A DNA stretch of 64,000 bases from Niastella soli (GTDB lineage: Bacteria; Bacteroidota; Bacteroidia; Chitinophagales; Chitinophagaceae), in NCBI RefSeq assembly GCF_017742245.1, contig NZ_JAGHKO010000001.1, positions 2,571,061 to 2,635,060 of the forward strand. Direction: 5' to 3'. Under the pieces are notes generated by a model. That model made no database searches, had not been told where the DNA came from, and saw only the letters and a list, made by a program, of their open reading frames with translations. This document shows, one piece after another, positions 16,266 through 25,843 of the stretch (the stretch's first letter is position 1; each line of letters starts with the position of its first letter). Made by a program: the position numbers and the translations under genes.

Positions 16266-17735
16266 ATGACGGGCGCAAATGACATATCGTTAAATGGAGC
16301 AAATCTGCCTAACGGTAGAAAGGCGACTGGCGGCTTGCTAAGCAAAACCAAGGGTGATAAAGTGATCTGGGCAATAGTGGTAGTATTGGCCCTGGTATCT
16401 ATGCTTGCCGTATATAGCTCTACAGGCTTACTGGCATACAAGTACAATCGTGGTAACACGGAAGTATACCTGTTTAAACAGGTAGTATTTACCGCGGTAG
16501 GCCTGGGGATCATTTATTTTTCACACCGGGTGAATTATACACTGTACAGTAGGGTAGCACGCATATTGTTTATGGCATCAGTGCCATTATTAATATATAC
16601 ATTATTCTTTGGTTTGAAACTTAATGAAGGTAGCCGCTGGATACGGTTACCTATCATCAATTTAACCTTTCAGACTTCTGACCTTGCCAAGCTGTCGCTG
16701 TTCATGTTCCTGAGCCGGCTGCTGAGCAAGAAGCAGGAAGTGATCAAGGATTTCAAAAAAGGATTCATTCCGGTGATCATACCGGTGGGCATCATTTGTG
16801 TATTGATCGCACCCGCCAACCTGTCAACCGCATTACTGGTAGGCGCTACCAGCATGTTGTTGTTATTTATTGGCCGGGTAAGCACCAAGCACCTGTTGAT
16901 GACAATTGGCGTAGCCCTGATACCGGTTGCCTTTCTGGTAATGCTGGCCGTTGGGTTCTACGACAAAAAAGAAGAGAAGTGTGCCGAACTGCCCTTCTTT
17001 TTACATATTGCCCGCGTGCCCACCTGGATCAGCCGCGTGCAAAACTTTATTTACGACAGCAAGCAGGTAGACAAAGATGAGAACTATCAGATAAACCAGT
17101 CGAAGATCGCCATCGCAAAAGGCGGGTTGCTGGGACTGGGACCTGGTAATAGCCAGACGCGGAATTTTTTACCGCATCCCTATTCGGATTTCATTTTTGC
17201 CATCATCATTGAAGAGTATGGACTGGCGGGAGGCTGTTTTCTATTGTTTATTTACTTGTTATTCCTATTAAGGAGTATCAGAATATTTAAAAAATGCCCT
17301 TATGCTTTTGGGGCATTTCTGGCGTTGGGCTTAAGCTTCACGCTGGTTATTCAGGCGCTGATCAATATGGCCGTTACGGTGAACCTGTTTCCCGTAACAG
17401 GGGTAACCTTGCCATTGGTAAGTATGGGCGGAAGCTCGTTTCTGTTTACCTGTTTGGCCATAGGCATCATTTTGAGTGTGGCCCGCAATGTGGAACAACT
17501 GGAAGCTCCGGTTGAAGAGGGAAAAGAGAAAAGAACTGCCAATAAAAAAGTAAAAGAAGAAGCCGAAGAAGAAGAGGAGGAGGAAGAAGAAAAGATAACC
17601 GCTAAAAAGCCAAAGGCAAAAAAGAAAGAAAAGGAAAAAGAGAAAGTGGAAACAACCGAGGAGAAGGCCGCAAAATTAGCAGCGTTGAAACCACTGACCG
17701 ATATAGCAATGAATGACATGAAGCAAGGAAAGTGA
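16266..17735 (+). CDS. ftsW: Septal peptidoglycan glycosyltransferase FtsW with charged C-terminal tail
   Basis: FtsW polymerises lipid II into septal glycan strands together with FtsI. The 489-residue SEDS protein has about ten membrane helices, with SDLAKLSLFMFLSRLL in the conserved region around helix 4, the loop with QINQSKIAIAKGGLLGLGPG, and LPHPYSDFIFAIIIEEYGL and VTLPLVSMGGSS near the end. After the last helix there is an unusual cytoplasmic tail of about 75 residues with a run of Glu (EEAEEEEEEEEE) followed by a Lys-rich stretch (KKPKAKKKEKEKEK). The murG start lies 19 bases beyond the stop. Confidence 0.94.
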   Translation: MTGANDISLNGANLPNGRKATGGLLSKTKGDKVIWAIVVVLALVSMLAVYSSTGLLAYKYNRGNTEVYLFKQVVFTAVGLGIIYFSHRVNYTLYSRVARILFMASVPLLIYTLFFGLKLNEGSRWIRLPIINLTFQTSDLAKLSLFMFLSRLLSKKQEVIKDFKKGFIPVIIPVGIICVLIAPANLSTALLVGATSMLLLFIGRVSTKHLLMTIGVALIPVAFLVMLAVGFYDKKEEKCAELPFFLHIARVPTWISRVQNFIYDSKQVDKDENYQINQSKIAIAKGGLLGLGPGNSQTRNFLPHPYSDFIFAIIIEEYGLAGGCFLLFIYLLFLLRSIRIFKKCPYAFGAFLALGLSFTLVIQALINMAVTVNLFPVTGVTLPLVSMGGSSFLFTCLAIGIILSVARNVEQLEAPVEEGKEKRTANKKVKEEAEEEEEEEEEKITAKKPKAKKKEKEKEKVETTEEKAAKLAALKPLTDIAMNDMKQGK

Positions 17736-17754
17736 GCATATTAAAAACATATCC

Positions 17755-18843
17755 GTGAATAAAAAGATAATTATAGCAGGTGGCGGAACGGGCGGACATA
17801 TTTTTCCCGCAGTGGCAATAGCACATGCATTGCGCAAGCTGCAGCCAGGCATCGACATCTTGTTTGTTGGCGCCAAAGGAAAAATGGAAATGGAAAAAGT
17901 GCCGCAGGCAGGGTATGCAATAAAAGGGCTGGACATAGCCGGGTTCAATAGAAGTTCTTTGATCAAAAATATCGGACTGCCATTTAAACTGATAAAAAGT
18001 TTCTGGCAGGTACGAAGCATCATCAAATCGTTTCAACCCGATGCGGTGATTGGCGTTGGTGGCTATTCAAGTTTCCCGGTACTACGGTATGCGCAGGCAC
18101 AGGGAATTGCCACCTTCATACATGAAGCCAACTCCTTTGCCGGTAAATCGAATATGTTGCTTGGCAGACAAGCCCGCAAAATATTTGTGGCCACCGATGG
18201 AATGGAGAAATTCTTTCCGGCAGAAAAGATCATGATCACCGGCAACCCGGTACGCCAGAATATAGTGAACAACAAGATCAGCCGCTCTGAAGGAATTCAG
18301 TTCTTCGGGTTAGATCCGGCGAAGAAAACGGTTTTTGTTACTGGTGGTAGTTTGGGGGCGAAAGGAATAAACGAAGCGATAGATGCCGGTATTTCAGCCT
18401 TTATACAAAATGATGTACAGCTGATCTGGCAAACCGGTAAACCGTATGCCGAAAAAGCCAGTGCACGGGCAGTAGAAAATAAAAATATCTGGGCCAATAG
18501 TTTTATAACCCAAATGGAATATGCGTACGCCGCCGCAGATATAGTGGTATCAAGGGCAGGCGCTATGTCGGTAGCAGAATTATGTGTGGCTAAAAAACCG
18601 GTGGTATTTGTACCCTTTCCATTTGCGGCAGAAGACCATCAAACCGCCAACGCACAAAATCTGGTAACCAAACAGGCTGGATTGATGATCAAGGACAGCG
18701 AGGCAAAGGAAAAGCTGGTGCCGATGGTAATTGCACTGGCAAAAGATGAAGATCAGCAACAAATGCTGAGGGAGAATATTGGAGAGTTAGCTATAACAAA
18801 TGCAGATACGGTGGTTGCTGAGGAGATTTTGAGGTTGATTTAG
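17755..18843 (+). CDS. murG: Undecaprenyldiphospho-muramoylpentapeptide beta-N-acetylglucosaminyltransferase
   Basis: MurG converts lipid I to lipid II at the inner face of the membrane. The 362-residue GT-B enzyme carries the N-terminal glycine loop IIAGGGTGGHIFPA, the second loop GVGGYSSFPVL, VTGGSLGAKGINEA at the start of the C-terminal domain, and the donor-binding region SRAGAMSVAELCVAKKPVVF followed by EDHQTANA. The start is GTG at 17755. It lies between ftsW and murC as in other Bacteroidota. Confidence 0.95.
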   Translation: MNKKIIIAGGGTGGHIFPAVAIAHALRKLQPGIDILFVGAKGKMEMEKVPQAGYAIKGLDIAGFNRSSLIKNIGLPFKLIKSFWQVRSIIKSFQPDAVIGVGGYSSFPVLRYAQAQGIATFIHEANSFAGKSNMLLGRQARKIFVATDGMEKFFPAEKIMITGNPVRQNIVNNKISRSEGIQFFGLDPAKKTVFVTGGSLGAKGINEAIDAGISAFIQNDVQLIWQTGKPYAEKASARAVENKNIWANSFITQMEYAYAAADIVVSRAGAMSVAELCVAKKPVVFVPFPFAAEDHQTANAQNLVTKQAGLMIKDSEAKEKLVPMVIALAKDEDQQQMLRENIGELAITNADTVVAEEILRLI

Positions 18844-18875
18844 AGTTGACCAGTTGATCAGTTAACCAGTTAATA
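18844..18875. repeat. 8-base periodic array (4 units) after murG
   Basis: Units start at 18844, 18852, 18860 and 18868 (AGTTGACC, AGTTGATC and two AGTTAA variants). The array begins at the base after the murG stop codon and resembles the array at 897-936. Confidence 0.6.
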
Positions 18876-18953
18876 AAAAGGCGCGAGCCTGAGGAGAGGC
18901 GAAATTGCCGACTGCCGATTGCCGATAACAGTCAGGACTCAACAATAAGGACT

Positions 18954-18974
18954 TTTCACGTTTCACGTTTCACG
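18954..18974. repeat. Three exact tandem TTTCACG units before murC
   Basis: TTTCACG is repeated at 18954, 18961 and 18968 without a mismatch. It ends four bases before the murC ATG at 18979, so it would form the ribosome approach region of that gene. Confidence 0.65.
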
Positions 18975-18978
18975 ATAT

Positions 18979-20367
18979 ATGGTTGATATAAAAGACATAA
19001 ATAAGGTTTACTTCCTGGGAATCGGGGGCATAGGGATGAGCGCTCTTGCCCGGTACTTTAAGTTTCATGGCAAGGAAGTAAGTGGATACGATAAAACCGA
19101 AACCCCGCTTACAAAGCAATTGGTAAGTGAAGGCATTCCGGTGCATTATGACGATAACCTGGACCTGGCGCCGAAGGATGCACAATTAGTAGTGTATACG
19201 CCAGCCGTACCAAAAGGGCATACCGAGTTTATGTACTACCAGCAAAACAACTATCCGTTGTTAAAACGAAGTGAAGTGCTGGGAGCAATTACAAGAAGTT
19301 CTTTTAATATCTGTGTGGCCGGAACGCATGGCAAAACAACCATGACCACTATGGTGGCGCATATCCTGCGGCACAGTGAATATGGTTGCAATGCATTTTT
19401 AGGCGGCATAGCCGTGAATTACAACAGCAACTACTGGAGTGATGAACGCGATACCTGTGTAGTAGAGGCCGATGAGTACGATCGCAGCTTTTTACGGTTA
19501 ACCCCGGATGTAGCCGTGATCAGTGCCATGGACCCCGATCACCTTGATATTTACGGCACCACTGAGGCTATGGAGGAAGCGTTCATTGAATTTGCCGGTA
19601 AAATAAAACCTGGCGGTTTACTCATCAGCAAATATGGTTTGCCAAGAGGGAACGATCTGAAAGCGCCGAACCAGCTTACTTATCATTTGGAAAACACCCA
19701 GGCCGATATATATGCCTGTAACATTCAAATGGAACATGGTACTTATGTTTTTGATGTACAGGTAAAAGACTGGAAGCTGACAAACGTGGTGTTGAATATG
19801 GGCGGGTTGCATAATATAGAAAATGTGATAGCCGCCATAGCGATTGCGCATCACCTGGGAATTTCAGCTACGAAGATCAAAGCGGCCGTGGAAGCATTCC
19901 GGGGGGTGAGACGCCGGTTTGAATATGTGATCAAGGACAAGGATGTAACATTTGTAGATGATTATGCCCATCACCCCGAAGAGTTACGGGCATTGATAAC
20001 CGGTGCCAAAGGATTGTTTGGGAATAAGAAATGCACGGTGTTGTTTCAACCACACCTGTTTACCCGAACAAGAGACCTGGCCAGTGAATTTGCCGAAGTG
20101 CTGGACATGGCCGATGAAGTAGTACTGTTGCCAATTTATCCGGCAAGAGAATTACCGATACCAGGGGTGACCAGCAATACAATACTTGATAAAATGAAGA
20201 ATGATCATAAACAGGTATTGGACAAAGCGCAGTTGTTGCAATGGGTGAAAACAGCAGCGCAAAGTGCATCAACAAAAACCGCAGGTGGTTGGTTATTGAT
20301 CACAGCCGGTGCTGGCGACATTGATACCCTGGTGCAACCCATTAAGCAGATCATTGAAACGAAATAA
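18979..20367 (+). CDS. murC: UDP-N-acetylmuramate:L-alanine ligase
   Basis: MurC adds L-alanine to UDP-MurNAc, the first amino acid of the stem peptide. The 462-residue product has the N-terminal loop YFLGIGGIGMSALARYF, the ATP loop GTHGKTTMTTM, the Mur ligase segment EADEYDRSFL with MDPDHLDIYG, and the C-terminal motif VDDYAHHPEELRALITGAK with FQPHLFTRTRDL. Its stop codon (20365-20367) directly abuts the TTG start of ftsQ, so the two are almost certainly translationally linked. Confidence 0.96.
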   Translation: MVDIKDINKVYFLGIGGIGMSALARYFKFHGKEVSGYDKTETPLTKQLVSEGIPVHYDDNLDLAPKDAQLVVYTPAVPKGHTEFMYYQQNNYPLLKRSEVLGAITRSSFNICVAGTHGKTTMTTMVAHILRHSEYGCNAFLGGIAVNYNSNYWSDERDTCVVEADEYDRSFLRLTPDVAVISAMDPDHLDIYGTTEAMEEAFIEFAGKIKPGGLLISKYGLPRGNDLKAPNQLTYHLENTQADIYACNIQMEHGTYVFDVQVKDWKLTNVVLNMGGLHNIENVIAAIAIAHHLGISATKIKAAVEAFRGVRRRFEYVIKDKDVTFVDDYAHHPEELRALITGAKGLFGNKKCTVLFQPHLFTRTRDLASEFAEVLDMADEVVLLPIYPARELPIPGVTSNTILDKMKNDHKQVLDKAQLLQWVKTAAQSASTKTAGGWLLITAGAGDIDTLVQPIKQIIETK

Positions 20368-21150
20368 TTGACAAAAGTGAAAAAGAAGCGTTCTTTCAGG
20401 AAACCAATACTGGCAATCTTCTGGCTGTGTGTAGCAGCCGGTACTATAGTATTGCTGGCAGCGGCCATGAAAGCGCAGAGCAATAAAACCTGTAAGGGTC
20501 AGGAGATCCGTATCGAGGGTAAAGCAAATGAATGGTTCCTCGATAAAAAAGACATCACCACCCTGTTAACAAACCAGGGTAGCATCAAGGGCCGGTCGAT
20601 AAAAAGTTTTGACCTGCGCCGGATGGAGAACCAGTTGAAAAGTAATGTGTGGGTAAAGGATGCAGAACTGTTCTTTGATAACAGCCGGGTATTGCAGGTG
20701 AGGGTAGAAGAGCGGGTACCCGTTGCCAGGGTATTTACGGTTGCGGGCAATAGTTTTTATATCGATAGCAGTGGCGAAAAGTTACCGCTGTCAGATAAGT
20801 TCTCGGCCCGTTTGCCCGTAGTTACCGGCTTTCCATCAGAAAAGGATAAACTAACCGGAGCAGATAGTGTGATGATGCGGGATATCATTCATGTCAGCAA
20901 CTACCTGTTACATGATGAATTCTGGATGGCACAGGTTTCGCAGATAGACATCCAACCCGATCGCACATTTGAAATGATCCCGGTAGTAGGCAACCATATC
21001 ATTGAATTTGGAGATGGTACCGATTATGAGAAAAAGTTTAAGCGGTTGCTGTTGTTTTATCAGCAAGTGTTGAGCAAAACAGGCATGGATGTTTACCAAA
21101 AGCTGAACGTACGATACGCACGACAGGTAATTGGGGTGAAGGGAACATAA
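20368..21150 (+). CDS. ftsQ: Cell division protein FtsQ
   Basis: FtsQ is a bitopic divisome protein with a short basic cytoplasmic tail (KVKKKRSFRK), one membrane helix (about residues 13-33, ILAIFWLCVAAGTIVLLAAAM) and a periplasmic POTRA-beta region. Conserved features include the WVKDAELFFDNSRVLQVRVEERVPVAR-type segment (about residues 92-118) and YIDSSGEKLPLS. The frame is open directly from the murC stop; the start is TTG at 20368 or GTG at 20377. Assignment rests on this pattern and on its place between murC and ftsA. Confidence 0.88.
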   Translation: MTKVKKKRSFRKPILAIFWLCVAAGTIVLLAAAMKAQSNKTCKGQEIRIEGKANEWFLDKKDITTLLTNQGSIKGRSIKSFDLRRMENQLKSNVWVKDAELFFDNSRVLQVRVEERVPVARVFTVAGNSFYIDSSGEKLPLSDKFSARLPVVTGFPSEKDKLTGADSVMMRDIIHVSNYLLHDEFWMAQVSQIDIQPDRTFEMIPVVGNHIIEFGDGTDYEKKFKRLLLFYQQVLSKTGMDVYQKLNVRYARQVIGVKGT

Positions 21151-21233
21151 GAAATAGCAGGTTACCAGTAAGAGAAAGATTGAAGAATTAAATATAAGTC
21201 ACTCCCTATACAACAACTAAAAACAGGATAGAT

Positions 21234-22613
21234 ATGCAACACGAACAACAACCCATCATTGTCGGACTGGACATCGGTACGACAAAAATTGCCGCGATTG
21301 CCGGGCGAAAGAACGAGTTCGGCAAGCTGGAGATACTCGGTTTTGGCCGGGCCAACTCCAATGGTGTTAAGCACGGACAGGTGCTTAATATCGACGAAAC
21401 CATCAAGGCCATTACCATGGCTCTTGAGAACTGTTATGCATCAAATCCCGGTTTGGAAATAAGTGAAGTATATGTTGGTATTGCAGGTCATCATATAAAA
21501 AGTCTGCAAACCCGTGGTGATATTGTGCGTCAGAATAACGACGATGAAATTTCGCAACGTGAGATCGATCAGTTGATCAATGATCAGTATAAAACATATA
21601 TCCCTGCCGGTGATCAGATCATCGATGTGATACCCCAGGAGTTTACGGTTGATAATTTTCAAAATATTCCTAACCCAATTGGCTATGGTGGCGTGAAAAT
21701 TGGTGCTAATTTCCACATCATCACCGGCGATAAAAATGCCATCCGCAATATTACCCGTGCAGTAGATAAAAGTGGACTGAAAACAAAGGACCTGGTATTG
21801 CAACCACTGGCATCTGCAGCGGCCGTTATGGGAATTGAAGACCTGGAAGCAGGCGTGGCCATCGTTGACATTGGTGGTGGTACTACCGACCTGGCTGTTT
21901 TCTATGAAGGTATTTTGAAACACACTGCTGTTATCCCGTTCGGTGGTGAGAATATTACCAATGATATTAAAACCGGTTTGGGGGTGTTAAAAACACAGGC
22001 TGAACAAATGAAAGTTCAGTTTGGTAGCGCCCTGGCCAATGAAGCACGCAGCAATGCCTTCATTACTATTCCTGGTTTGCGTGGTATGCCAGCCAAAGAG
22101 ATCAGTGTAAAGAACCTGGCTAATATCATCCAGGCCCGGATGAGTGAGATCATGGATTTTGTTACCTATCACTTAAAGCAGGTTGGCCTGGATAACCGAA
22201 TGCTGAATGGTGGTATCGTATTGACCGGTGGTGGCTCTCAATTAAAACACCTGATCCAATTAACAGAATATGTAACTGGTTTGAATGCCCGCATTGGTTT
22301 CCCAACAGAACACCTGGCTGCAGGACATATTGAAGAATTGGCCCGCCCAACTTATTCAACCTGTATCGGTCTTATTATGAAAGGTTACAGCGATTATGAA
22401 AATCATCGCAAACAGTTTGAGAGCCAGTTCAGGAAAATGGAAATACCCGAAAACCTGCGTAAGGCAGAACTGGTAGAAGAAGATGCTTTTGACGAGGAAG
22501 AAGAACTGCAAACCGAAAAGTTAAGGAACCGTAAAGGCATTAAAGACTTCTGGGGCAAGTTCAAAGATGGTATCATTGAACTGTTCAAGGAAGAAGAAGA
22601 TCATGCATTATAA
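21234..22613 (+). CDS. ftsA: Cell division protein FtsA
   Basis: FtsA is the actin-like protein that tethers FtsZ to the membrane. The 459-residue product has the phosphate-1 segment IIVGLDIGTTKIAAIAG, the 1C subdomain, the phosphate-2 segment VAIVDIGGGTTDLAVF and the adenosine motif GIVLTGGGSQLKHL. The C-terminal 60 residues include an acidic stretch (EEDAFDEEEELQTE) and then a basic, potentially amphipathic part (LRNRKGIKDFWGKFKDGIIE) that could be the membrane-targeting helix. A 247-base gap without a terminator separates it from ftsZ. Confidence 0.95.
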   Translation: MQHEQQPIIVGLDIGTTKIAAIAGRKNEFGKLEILGFGRANSNGVKHGQVLNIDETIKAITMALENCYASNPGLEISEVYVGIAGHHIKSLQTRGDIVRQNNDDEISQREIDQLINDQYKTYIPAGDQIIDVIPQEFTVDNFQNIPNPIGYGGVKIGANFHIITGDKNAIRNITRAVDKSGLKTKDLVLQPLASAAAVMGIEDLEAGVAIVDIGGGTTDLAVFYEGILKHTAVIPFGGENITNDIKTGLGVLKTQAEQMKVQFGSALANEARSNAFITIPGLRGMPAKEISVKNLANIIQARMSEIMDFVTYHLKQVGLDNRMLNGGIVLTGGGSQLKHLIQLTEYVTGLNARIGFPTEHLAAGHIEELARPTYSTCIGLIMKGYSDYENHRKQFESQFRKMEIPENLRKAELVEEDAFDEEEELQTEKLRNRKGIKDFWGKFKDGIIELFKEEEDHAL

Positions 22614-22860
22614 CAAATAGATATAACTCTTAGAAACAAGTAACAGACCCGCCTGTGCTAAAACTTTGGCGGATAAGACTGGAATTACTGGCCTGCTATA
22701 CAATCAACCTATTGAAAAAGAAAATCCGGGGAATATGAAAAATGCCAGCATTATGATGGGTAAACCATTACAATGCAAAAATGTTAAACTAACCCGTTAT
22801 TCTTAATCTGGTCTCAGCAGCGAGTGAGGGTAGGCTGGTGGGGCTGTTAAACAGTAAGCT

Positions 22861-24687
22861 ATGATTCATTTTGATTTACCGAAGGAAAAATCATCTATAC
22901 TAAAAGTCATAGGTGTAGGAGGCGGCGGTAGCAATGCGGTTAACCACATGTACAGCCAGCAGATAGAGGGTGTAAATTTTATCATTTGTAATACCGATGC
23001 CCAGGCAATAGCAAGAAGTCAGGTGCCAAATAAAGTGCAGTTGGGACCCCATCTTACACAGGGATTGGGTGCCGGTGCAAATCCTGAAATTGGCCGTCAG
23101 GCTACTGAAGAAAGTCTGGAAGAGCTGAAACGTATTTTGGAAGTAAATACTAAAATGGCGTTTATTACTGCGGGTATGGGTGGTGGAACCGGTACCGGCG
23201 GTGCGCCTATTATTGCCAAAATATGTAAGGAATTAGGCATTCTTACTGTAGGTATTGTAACTACCCCTTTTTCATACGAAGGTCCAAAACGCCAGGCGCA
23301 GGCCGAGAATGGTATCAGACAACTGAAACAGTCGGTTGATACCTTGCTGGTGATCAGCAACGACAAACTGCGTCACCAGTTTGGTAATCTGAAAATGAAA
23401 GATGCATTTTCAAGAGCTGATAATGTATTGTCAACCGCTGCTAAATGTATTACTGATGTAATCAATAGTACCGGTCAGATAAACGTTGACTTTGCCGATG
23501 TATGTACCATCATGCGTAATGGCGGGGTGGCTATTCTTGGTAGTGCCGCAACAAGAGGTGAAGACCGCGCTATTCGTTGTATTGAAGAAGCGCTGAACTC
23601 ACCATTGCTGAACGATAATGATATCCGTGGTGCTAAATGGATATTAATAAATATCAATTCTGCGGAAGGTGATCATGAGTTCACTATGGATGAGGTAGAG
23701 ATCATACAAAACTATTTATTAAGCCAGGCCGGTGAAGATACAGACGTGATATTGGGTATGGGTTATGACAGTACCCTCGGCGATAAAATAGGTATCACCC
23801 TGATTGCTACCGGTTTTGAGCATAAAGACCCTTTTAAGAAAGCCACTCCTAAAGTGGAGCCAAAAAAAGATGAGAAGATCCTGCTTTCCTTAAACCCACA
23901 TCCGGAAAAACCTAAAAAGGAACAGCCGGCTGCTGAGCAAATGGGCGAGAAAGGTGACCTCGATATAAAACCTGAACTGGCTCCCCGGTTAATTGACGGT
24001 GATAGTAGCATTGCCGAACCTACTATGGAAATTTTTACGCAGGAGGACGCAGGTAAAAATACTGTGGATAAAAATGAGGCCTCGGAAAGGATCGAATGGG
24101 TACTTTCGCAACCATCCGACCCCGTGCCCTCGCAACAACAAGCACAAAAGAATCAAAATAATTCTTCGATGTCTGCAGCATCCGGAGGATACTTGGCCAA
24201 GCCTTCCAATATTTATGCAGAACCGAAAACGAATGAATCCAAACCAGAGCAAACGCCTGTGAAGGAACCTGTCAGAAGTACCAATGCAAAACCGGTCCAG
24301 GAAGATGATTCCAATGACCTGCATCTGGTTTTCAAAGATGATCTTTCAGCGACGGATGTGCCTGGGGCCTACCATTCTCAACCCCCTGTTAGTGGCGGCA
24401 ATATTTCTGCAGAGGACCTGGCGATGCTAGACGAAGCAGAAGAACAAAAACGCCGCGCAGCTGAACGAATTCAAAAGTTGCGAAACCTTTCGTTTAACAT
24501 TAACGGAGCAGACCCTAACAACGAGTTTGAAACTGTGCCGGCATACATCCGCCGCAATTTGGAATTGTATAACACCTTTTCAAGCGTTGAGAACTTTTAC
24601 AGTAAGTATGAAGTAAAAACCGACGAAAATAATAATACCCAAATTTCCACGCTGAATACCTTTTTAGATGGAAAGAAACCGGATTAA
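22861..24687 (+). CDS. ftsZ: Cell division GTPase FtsZ with an exceptionally long linker
   Basis: FtsZ polymerises into the Z ring. Residues 1 to about 320 form the GTPase and polymerisation core with KVIGVGGGGSNAVNHM, the tubulin signature GGGTGTG (about residue 105) and the T7-loop region. The remaining 290 residues are mostly a low-complexity linker rich in Pro, Glu, Lys, Gln and Ser, much longer than the roughly 50 residues of E. coli FtsZ. The C-terminus (QISTLNTFLDGKKPD) is the likely conserved peptide that binds FtsA. At 608 residues the protein is at the long end even for Bacteroidota. It is the last gene of the cluster. Confidence 0.95.
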   Translation: MIHFDLPKEKSSILKVIGVGGGGSNAVNHMYSQQIEGVNFIICNTDAQAIARSQVPNKVQLGPHLTQGLGAGANPEIGRQATEESLEELKRILEVNTKMAFITAGMGGGTGTGGAPIIAKICKELGILTVGIVTTPFSYEGPKRQAQAENGIRQLKQSVDTLLVISNDKLRHQFGNLKMKDAFSRADNVLSTAAKCITDVINSTGQINVDFADVCTIMRNGGVAILGSAATRGEDRAIRCIEEALNSPLLNDNDIRGAKWILININSAEGDHEFTMDEVEIIQNYLLSQAGEDTDVILGMGYDSTLGDKIGITLIATGFEHKDPFKKATPKVEPKKDEKILLSLNPHPEKPKKEQPAAEQMGEKGDLDIKPELAPRLIDGDSSIAEPTMEIFTQEDAGKNTVDKNEASERIEWVLSQPSDPVPSQQQAQKNQNNSSMSAASGGYLAKPSNIYAEPKTNESKPEQTPVKEPVRSTNAKPVQEDDSNDLHLVFKDDLSATDVPGAYHSQPPVSGGNISAEDLAMLDEAEEQKRRAAERIQKLRNLSFNINGADPNNEFETVPAYIRRNLELYNTFSSVENFYSKYEVKTDENNNTQISTLNTFLDGKKPD

Positions 24688-24816
24688 TAATAGTTGTTTA
24701 GTATCCTGTCCCACCTAGTGTGCTACCTGTTTGTATTGAGAGTAAAGGTTCATTGAACAGGGGTACCAGGTATAAATCGATTGTTTTAACACAGCGATTG
24801 TTGTTTTTAGTTGTAG

Positions 24817-24844
24817 TCCCCCCGACTAATCGGGGGGATTTTTT
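24817..24844 (+). terminator. Rho-independent terminator ending the dcw cluster
   Basis: TCCCCCCGA (24817-24825) pairs perfectly with TCGGGGGGA (24830-24838) around a CTAA loop, followed by six T residues. It lies 130 bases after the ftsZ stop. Confidence 0.9.
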
Positions 24845-24904
24845 ATTGAAAGTAGGCCCCGATCCTTCATTCCTCAAAGACTCCAATCAAAAGAAATACA
24901 TTCT

Positions 24905-24912
24905 TATTTTTG
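24905..24912 (+). promoter_or_regulatory. -7 promoter element abutting a start codon
   Basis: TATTTTTG is a perfect TAnnTTTG match and ends 4 bases before the ATG of the epimerase-family gene at 24917. With normal promoter geometry, transcription would begin at or very near the start codon, giving a leaderless or nearly leaderless mRNA. I see no clear -33 TTG. Confidence 0.4.
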
Positions 24913-24916
24913 TAGC

Positions 24917-25843
24917 ATGGCAACTATATTAATCACCGGCGGTACCGGCACAATAGGCAAAAGCCTGAGTAAATTTTTAGTGGAGAAACAGCACGAAGTA
25001 ATTATCCTCACCCGCCATCCCCGGCAGGCAAATGGTGCTGTCTCGTATGCGGCCTGGGACCCTGCTAATCAAACCATTGATATTAATGCGTTGCAAAAAG
25101 CTGATTATATAATCAACCTCGCCGGTGCGGGGGTAGCCGATAAACGTTGGTCGAAAAAGCGTAAACAGGAAATAGTTGACAGCCGCGTGCAAAGTGGTCA
25201 GCTATTGGTGAAAGCCATGCAGGAAAATACCAATAAAGTAAAAGCGGTTGTCAGTGCGAGTGGTATTGGTTGGTATGGTGATGATAGTAAACGAGCCCCT
25301 TCACAAAAATTCTTTAGTGAAGGCGATCCTGCCGATCCTGGCTTCCTCGGCGATACCTGTGTAAAATGGGAAAATGCCATAAAGCCGGTAACTGCCCTGA
25401 ATAAGCGCCTGGTTATCATACGCCCTGGTATTGTATTAAGCAACGAAGGCGGCGCCCTGGCAGAATTTAAAAAACCCATAAAGGCCGGTATTGCTACCTT
25501 CTTTGGCAGTGGCGAGCAGGTGCTTAGCTGGATCCACATCGATGACCTGTGCCGGATAATTTACAGGGCCATTGAAAATGAAAGAATGAGCGGGGAATAC
25601 AATACCGTTTCTCCTGATCCGGTAACCAATAAACACCTGATGTTGACCCTTGCTAAAAAAATGAAAGGGAAGTTTTTTATCCCTGTATATGTACCTGCCT
25701 TTCTATTGAAATTAGCAGTGGGCGAGGTAAGCATTGAACTGCTGAAAAGCACCACAGTAAGTTGCGAAAAGATCAAAAGCAGCGGCTTCCAGTTTTTATT
25801 TCCTACCCTGGAAGTGGCGCTGGACGACCTGCTGAAAAAATAA
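24917..25843 (+). CDS. TIGR01777 family NAD(P)-dependent epimerase-like protein
   Basis: The 308-residue cytoplasmic protein is an extended short-chain dehydrogenase. It begins with the dinucleotide-binding loop ILITGGTGTIGKSL and contains NLAGAGVADKRWSKKRKQEI and SASGIGWYGDD, hallmarks of the TIGR01777/YfcH (SulA-like) subfamily, plus WIHIDDLCRII further on. Substrate and physiological role of this subfamily are unknown. It follows the dcw terminator and has its own promoter-like element. Its stop (25841-25843) is directly adjacent to the stop of the convergent ABC permease gene. Confidence 0.9.
   Translation: MATILITGGTGTIGKSLSKFLVEKQHEVIILTRHPRQANGAVSYAAWDPANQTIDINALQKADYIINLAGAGVADKRWSKKRKQEIVDSRVQSGQLLVKAMQENTNKVKAVVSASGIGWYGDDSKRAPSQKFFSEGDPADPGFLGDTCVKWENAIKPVTALNKRLVIIRPGIVLSNEGGALAEFKKPIKAGIATFFGSGEQVLSWIHIDDLCRIIYRAIENERMSGEYNTVSPDPVTNKHLMLTLAKKMKGKFFIPVYVPAFLLKLAVGEVSIELLKSTTVSCEKIKSSGFQFLFPTLEVALDDLLKK

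Noticed and set aside
24688-24916. Small RNA between ftsZ and the epimerase gene
   Set aside because: The terminator there is adequately explained as the end of the dcw transcript and no promoter lies after ftsZ.
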